The notes under the pieces: generated by a model
Told to the model about the DNA's origin: nothing
Seen by the model: only the letters and a program-made list of their open reading frames with translations
The model's database searches: none
Shown: positions 6,541-10,016 of the stretch, piece by piece
How positions within the stretch are numbered: position 1 is the first letter of the stretch
How the letters are laid out: each line of letters starts with the position of its first letter
DNA from: Actinomycetes bacterium
Lineage (GTDB): Bacteria; Actinomycetota; Actinomycetes; Streptosporangiales; Streptosporangiaceae
Direction of reading: 5' to 3'
Assembly: GCA_025964635.1 (NCBI GenBank)
Contig: JAOPYP010000202.1
Coordinates: forward strand, 1-10,016
DNA: 10,016 nucleotides
Position numbers and translations under genes: made by a program

Positions 6541-6607
6541 GGGATACGCTCACCTCAATAAACACCGGCACCGCCCAGGTTGTGCCCGGGATGTGGCCGG
6601 GAACACT

Positions 6608-6637
6608 TTGACCGGCGGCGCGGCGCAGTGTTACGAA
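6608..6637 (+). promoter_or_regulatory. Possible upstream promoter for the aceB operon
   Basis: TTGACC (6608-6613) is a strong -35 element. TACGAA (6632-6637) follows after an 18-base spacer but is a mediocre -10. If used, the operator-like repeats at 6681-6709 would lie downstream of its start site. Weaker than the promoter at 6668-6697. Confidence 0.3.
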
Positions 6638-6667
6638 GCCCAGTGTCAGGAGAGCCCGGGACTGGCG

Positions 6668-6697
6668 CTGACCGCCGTCATTACTTGCCAGTAACAT
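6668..6697 (+). promoter_or_regulatory. Candidate main promoter of the aceB-glcD operon
   Basis: CTGACC (6668-6673), 18-base spacer, TAACAT (6692-6697). This is the best promoter match in the intergenic region, with the expected start near 6704, leaving a leader of about 40 bases that carries the aceB ribosome site. The -10 hexamer lies within the inverted repeat TTACTTGCCAGTAA, so the promoter appears to be under direct repression. Pattern match by eye. Confidence 0.55.
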
Positions 6698-6709
6698 TGC
6701 CCGGTAACC
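6681..6709 (+). promoter_or_regulatory. Operator-like inverted and direct repeats on the aceB promoter
   Basis: TTACT-TGCC-AGTAA (6681-6694) is an inverted repeat with perfect 5-bp arms. In addition TTGCCAGTAACA (6685-6696) recurs as TTGCCCGGTAACC (6697-6709), a tandem pair with the GTAAC cores 13 bases apart. The first covers the -10 element and the second the expected start site. A TetR-, GntR- or IclR-type repressor would be consistent with this geometry; none is encoded in the window, so the family is not assigned. Confidence 0.5.
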
Positions 6710-6742
6710 GCGAGGCGGCGGATGACCTGGGAGGAGCGCGGC

Positions 6743-8344
6743 ATGAGCAGCGAGGGCGTGGAGATCACCGGTCCGAAGGGGGACCGTTTCGATGAGGTTC
6801 TCACCCAGGACGCCGTCAGCCTGGTGGCTACGCTGCAGCGGGAGCTGGGCCCCCGGCGCGCCGGGCTGCTGGCGGCCCGGGCCGCGCGGCAGGAGGAGCT
6901 GTCCGCGGGGGGGACCCTGGACTTCCTGGCCGCGACCCAGGCCGTCCGGGATGACCCCGGGTGGCGGGTGGCCGCCCCCGCGCCGGGCCTGGCGGACCGG
7001 CGGGTCGAGATCCCCGGCCCCACCGACCGGAAGATGACGATCAACGCGCTGAACTCGGGCGCCAAGGTGTGGCTCGCCGACTTCGAGGACGCGAACACCC
7101 CGCTGTGGGGCAACATGGTCTCCGGCCAGCTCAACCTCATCGGCGCGCTGGACCGCACCCTGGACTTCACCAGTGAGGAAGGCAAGTCCTACCAGCTGGG
7201 ACCGGACGCTGACCTGGCCACGATCGTGGTCCGCCCGCGCGGCTGGCACCTGGACGAGAAGCACCTGCTGGTGGACGGCCAGCGGGTCTCGGGGAGCCTG
7301 TTCGACTTCGCCCTGTACTTCTTCCACTGCGCCCGCCGCCAGCTGGAGAAGGGATCCGGCCCGTACTTCTACCTGCCCAAGATCGAGAGCCACCTGGAGG
7401 CCCGGCTCTGGAACGACGCGTTCAGCCTGGCCCAGGACGCCCTGGGCATCCCGCGCGGGACGATCCGGGCCACCGTGCTGATCGAGACCATCCCGGCCGC
7501 GTTCGAGATGGAGGAGATCCTCTACGAGCTGCGGGACCACAGCGCCGGGCTGAACGCGGGCCGCTGGGACTACCTGTTCAGCATGATCAAGAAGTTCCGC
7601 AACCGGGGCCAGGAATTCGTGCTGCCGGAGCGCAACTCGGTGACTATGACCGCCCCGTTCATGCGGGCGTACACCGAACTGCTGGTGAAGACCTGCCACC
7701 AGCGGGGCGCGCACGCGATGGGCGGGATGGCGGCGTTCATCCCGAGCCGGCGCGACCCTGAGGTGAACGCGGTGGCGCTGGCCAAGGTCCGGGAGGACAA
7801 GACCCGCGAATCGGCGGACGGCTTCGACGGCTCCTGGGTCGCCCACCCGGATCTTGTCGCGCTCTGCCGCGAGGTGTTCGACGCCGCGCTCGGGGACCGG
7901 CCCAACCAGCTGACCCGGCAGCGGGACGACGTCAGCGTGTCCGCCGCGGACCTGCTCGCGGTGAGCAAGACCCCGGGCACCATCACCGAGGCGGGGCTGC
8001 GCAACAACATCAGCGTCGGGCTGCAGTACCTCTCGTCCTGGCTGGGCGGGAACGGGGCGGTGGCCATCTTCAACCTGATGGAGGACGCCGCGACAGCCGA
8101 GATCTCTCGGTCCCAGGTCTGGCAGTGGATCCACAACGGTGTCCGGCTCGACGACGGCCAGCTGGTGACCCGGGATCTCGCCGAGCGGATCATCGCCGAG
8201 GAGTCGGCCACGATCCGGGAGGCGGCCGGCCCGGCGTTCGACACGCCCCGCTTCGGGCAGGCGGCCGCGCTGTTCAGCGCGGTCGCGCTGGCCGACGACT
8301 ACGCGGAATTCCTCACCCTGCCCGCGTACGAGGAGATGCCGTAA
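6743..8344 (+). CDS. aceB: Malate synthase A
   Basis: Condenses glyoxylate with acetyl-CoA to give malate and CoA; cytoplasmic, Mg-dependent. The 533-residue length is typical of the A isoform (not the ~720-residue G form). Motifs: RPRGWH with Arg166, which by position matches the catalytic Arg of E. coli malate synthase A; the family signature RDHSAGLNAGRWDYLF starting at residue 264; and MEDAATAEIS with Asp448, matching the catalytic base. The C-terminal helical domain ends at TLPAYEEMP. ATG 6743 is chosen because GGGAGGAG (6729-6736) lies 6 bases upstream; ATG 6722 sits on the other side of that ribosome site and is rejected. It is followed after 83 bases by glcD on the same strand. Isocitrate lyase is absent from the window, so context points to assimilation of glyoxylate from glycolate rather than, or besides, the classical glyoxylate shunt. 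Confidence 0.97.
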   Translation: MSSEGVEITGPKGDRFDEVLTQDAVSLVATLQRELGPRRAGLLAARAARQEELSAGGTLDFLAATQAVRDDPGWRVAAPAPGLADRRVEIPGPTDRKMTINALNSGAKVWLADFEDANTPLWGNMVSGQLNLIGALDRTLDFTSEEGKSYQLGPDADLATIVVRPRGWHLDEKHLLVDGQRVSGSLFDFALYFFHCARRQLEKGSGPYFYLPKIESHLEARLWNDAFSLAQDALGIPRGTIRATVLIETIPAAFEMEEILYELRDHSAGLNAGRWDYLFSMIKKFRNRGQEFVLPERNSVTMTAPFMRAYTELLVKTCHQRGAHAMGGMAAFIPSRRDPEVNAVALAKVREDKTRESADGFDGSWVAHPDLVALCREVFDAALGDRPNQLTRQRDDVSVSAADLLAVSKTPGTITEAGLRNNISVGLQYLSSWLGGNGAVAIFNLMEDAATAEISRSQVWQWIHNGVRLDDGQLVTRDLAERIIAEESATIREAAGPAFDTPRFGQAAALFSAVALADDYAEFLTLPAYEEMP

Positions 8345-8427
8345 CCCGCGCCCCTCGTGGACTACCGGCCCGCCAGGAGGCACCCTGGAGGGTAAGCGCC
8401 AGCAAGGCAGCGCAGTGCGGAGGCAGG

Positions 8428-9885
8428 ATGACGGTCCAGGCGATGGTGCCCCGGATGACCGAGATCTGCGGGCCAGGCGGCGTGGTGTCGGATCCGGCCG
8501 AGCTGCGCACCTACGAATGCGACGGGCTCACCTCGCACCGCGCCGCGCCCGGCCTGGTCGTGCTGCCGGAAACGGCGGAGCAGGTCGCGGCGGTGGTGGC
8601 GGAGTGCGCCCGGGCCCGGGTGCCGTTCGTGGCCCGGGGCTCGGGCACCGGCCTGTCCGGGGGCGCCCTGCCGCGCACCGACGGCGTGCTGATCGTGACC
8701 TCGCGGATGCGCCGGATCATCGCGATCGACCCGGCCAGCCAGCGGGCGATCGTGGAACCGGGCGTCACCAACCTGGCGGTCAGCACCGCGGCCCGGCCGT
8801 ACGGCTACTTCTACGCCCCGGACCCCTCCAGCCAGGTGATCTGCTCGGTGGGCGGCAACGTGGCGGAGAACTCCGGCGGCGCCCACTGCCTCAAGCACGG
8901 TTTCACCGTGCACCACGTGACCGGCCTGCAGATCGTCACGCCCGAGGGCGAGCTGACCTGGCTGGGTGACGGCACCGGCGCGTCGCCCGGCTACGACCTG
9001 GTCGGCGCGTTCACCGGCTCCGAGGGCACGCTGGGCATCGCGACCAAGATCGTGGTCAGGCTGACCAGGATCCCGCAGGCCATCACCACGCTGCTGGCCG
9101 CGTTCGAGACCACCGGCGCGGGCGGGGCCGCGGTCTCCGCGATCATCGGGGGCGGCATCCTGCCCGCCGCCATCGAGATGATGGACGCGCTGGCCATCGA
9201 GGCGGCCGAGGCCGCGGTGGCCTGCAATTACCCGGCCGGCGCCGGGGCGGTCCTGGTCGTGGAGCTGGACGGCCCCGAGGCTGACGTGCGCCGGGACAGC
9301 GCGGCGGTGCGGGAGCTGTGCCAGCAGGCCGGCTGCACCGAGATCCGGGAGGCCGACGACCCGGCCGAGCGCGCCGCGATCTGGGCCGGGCGCAAGTCCG
9401 CGTTCGCCGCGGTAGGCCGGATCTCCCCGGCCTACCTGGTCCAGGACGGGGTGGTGCCGCGCACCGCGCTCGGCGAGGTCCTCGACAAGATCGCCGCGCT
9501 GGCGGCCGGGTCCGGGATCCGGGTGGCCAACGTGTTCCACGCGGGCGACGGGAACCTGCATCCGCTGGTCCTGTACAACGACGCGACGCCGGGGGAGGAA
9601 GCGCGGGCCGAGGAGGTGTCCGGCGCCATTCTCGACCTGTGCATCGAGCACGGCGGGTCCATCACCGGCGAGCACGGCGTGGGCACGGACAAGTCCAAGT
9701 ACATGCCGCGGATGTTCACCCGGGAGGACCTGGACACCATGCAGCTGCTCCGCTGCGCGTTCGACCCGGCGGGGCTGTGCAACCCCGGCAAGATCTTCCC
9801 CACCCCGCGGCTGTGCGGTGAGGTCCCCGGGCCGCACCGCGGCGTGCACCCGCTGGTCGAATCAGGCGTTGCGGAGCAATTTTGA
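8428..9885 (+). CDS. glcD: Glycolate oxidase subunit GlcD-like FAD-linked oxidase
   Basis: FAD-dependent 2-hydroxyacid dehydrogenase of the GlcD branch (vanillyl-alcohol-oxidase fold); oxidises glycolate, and often D-lactate, passing electrons to the respiratory chain together with GlcE and the Fe-S subunit GlcF. The product is 485 residues, normal for the family. Seen: the FAD-binding loop FVARGSGTGLSGGA (67-80), GGNVAENSGGAHCLKHG, FTGSEGTLGIAT, and the C-terminal cap/active-site motifs FHAGDGNLHPLV (His371, His378) and ITGEHGVG (412-419, Glu415 and His416), then FDPAGLCNPGKIFP. No signal peptide. ATG 8428 follows GGAGG (8419-8423) by 4 bases; the same frame stays open far upstream but only as antisense-like sequence inside aceB. 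It is probably cotranscribed with aceB, with a glcE-like gene beginning 49 bases later. D-lactate as substrate cannot be excluded. Confidence 0.92.
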   Translation: MTVQAMVPRMTEICGPGGVVSDPAELRTYECDGLTSHRAAPGLVVLPETAEQVAAVVAECARARVPFVARGSGTGLSGGALPRTDGVLIVTSRMRRIIAIDPASQRAIVEPGVTNLAVSTAARPYGYFYAPDPSSQVICSVGGNVAENSGGAHCLKHGFTVHHVTGLQIVTPEGELTWLGDGTGASPGYDLVGAFTGSEGTLGIATKIVVRLTRIPQAITTLLAAFETTGAGGAAVSAIIGGGILPAAIEMMDALAIEAAEAAVACNYPAGAGAVLVVELDGPEADVRRDSAAVRELCQQAGCTEIREADDPAERAAIWAGRKSAFAAVGRISPAYLVQDGVVPRTALGEVLDKIAALAAGSGIRVANVFHAGDGNLHPLVLYNDATPGEEARAEEVSGAILDLCIEHGGSITGEHGVGTDKSKYMPRMFTREDLDTMQLLRCAFDPAGLCNPGKIFPTPRLCGEVPGPHRGVHPLVESGVAEQF

Positions 9886-9933
9886 TCAGCACCGCCTTGA
9901 CTGGCACCGCTTTGACTGGCACCGCGGAGCAAT
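9871..9933 (+). repeat. Tandem 15-bp repeats flanked by duplicated ribosome site, between glcD and glcE
   Basis: Three units of period 15: TTGATCAGCACCGC (9882-9895), TTGACTGGCACCGC (9897-9910) and the same again (9912-9925). They are bracketed by two identical copies of GCGGAGCAAT (9871-9880 and 9924-9933). The first copy encodes the end of GlcD; the second carries the GGAG ribosome site of the next gene. In the glcD frame each unit contains a TGA. Looks like a local slippage or duplication product. Confidence 0.85.
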
Positions 9934-9934
9934 C

Positions 9935-10016
9935 GTGAGCCCCGTGTCCGTCCCCGGGGCGCTGGCCCGGGCCTGCCGCGCGGTGCGGCCGGGCGGCCCG
10001 CGGGACGCGGTGGCCG
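9935..10016 (+). CDS. glcE: Probable glycolate oxidase subunit GlcE, 5' end only
   Basis: GTG at 9935 is preceded at 5 bases by GGAG (9926-9929) and opens a frame that runs off the window after 27 codons. The N-terminus contains VRPGGPRDAVA, which resembles the V-RP-GP-DAV segment near the start of actinobacterial GlcE-like FAD-binding proteins, and the position directly after glcD fits the usual glcD-glcE-glcF order. GlcE would be the second FAD-domain subunit of glycolate oxidase. With so few residues visible, the assignment rests mainly on context. Confidence 0.55.
   Translation, partial: MSPVSVPGALARACRAVRPGGPRDAVA

Noticed and set aside
6488..6556. Short leader-peptide frame (GTG, 23 codons) overlapping the hflX start in another phase
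   Set aside because: No ribosome site at a good distance before its GTG and no regulatory codon run; probably chance.
6722..6742. Upstream ATG for aceB at 6722
   Set aside because: It lies before the strong GGGAGGAG ribosome site that is ideally spaced for ATG 6743.
6482..8383. 633-residue open frame on the minus strand across aceB
   Set aside because: It is antisense to a clear malate synthase, has Arg/Pro/Gly/Val/His-rich composition with no motif, and is the usual artefact of very high third-position G+C.
8362..9849. 495-residue minus-strand frame across glcD
   Set aside because: Antisense shadow of GlcD; rich in Arg, Gly, His and Asp with no motif.
1..10016. CRISPR array, tRNA/rRNA, IS element, prophage or defence genes
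   Set aside because: I looked for regularly spaced repeats, tRNA arms, transposase motifs and terminal inverted repeats and saw none; the only tandem array is the three-unit repeat at 9882-9925.

Overview
The window reads as chromosomal DNA of a high-G+C actinomycete (Streptomyces/Streptosporangiales-like; genus not determinable by eye). The third codon positions are almost all G/C, GTG starts are common, and the LepA, S20, HflX and malate synthase proteins look actinobacterial. It is mostly housekeeping and central metabolism. I see no phage, IS, CRISPR, toxin-antitoxin or defence genes.

Layout: lepA (1-1766, minus, C-terminus off the window) is divergent from rpsT (2017-2289, plus). rpsT converges on holA (2322-3296, minus). 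Upstream of holA on the same strand is a HutI-like imidazolonepropionase (3382-4602), separated from holA by a strong GC hairpin. A 438-bp gene-free stretch (4603-5040) with operator-like palindromes and a hairpin follows. Next is hflX (5041-6534, minus), divergent from a plus-strand glycolate/glyoxylate operon: aceB (6743-8344), glcD (8428-9885) and the start of a probable glcE (9935 onward).

How the genes work together: lepA, rpsT and hflX serve the ribosome (EF4, S20 and a ribosome-associated GTPase), and holA loads the replicative clamp. The right-hand operon makes biochemical sense: GlcDE(F) oxidises glycolate to glyoxylate, and malate synthase condenses glyoxylate with acetyl-CoA to malate. 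Its promoter (CTGACC-N18-TAACAT) is overlapped by an inverted repeat and followed by a related half-site, suggesting repression by an unidentified regulator.

I found no plainly new multigene system. The best leads are the HutI-like enzyme that keeps its metal ligands but has lost two expected active-site residues, the aceB operator, two nearly identical palindromes flanking rpsT, and a small tandem duplication between glcD and glcE that also duplicated a ribosome binding site.
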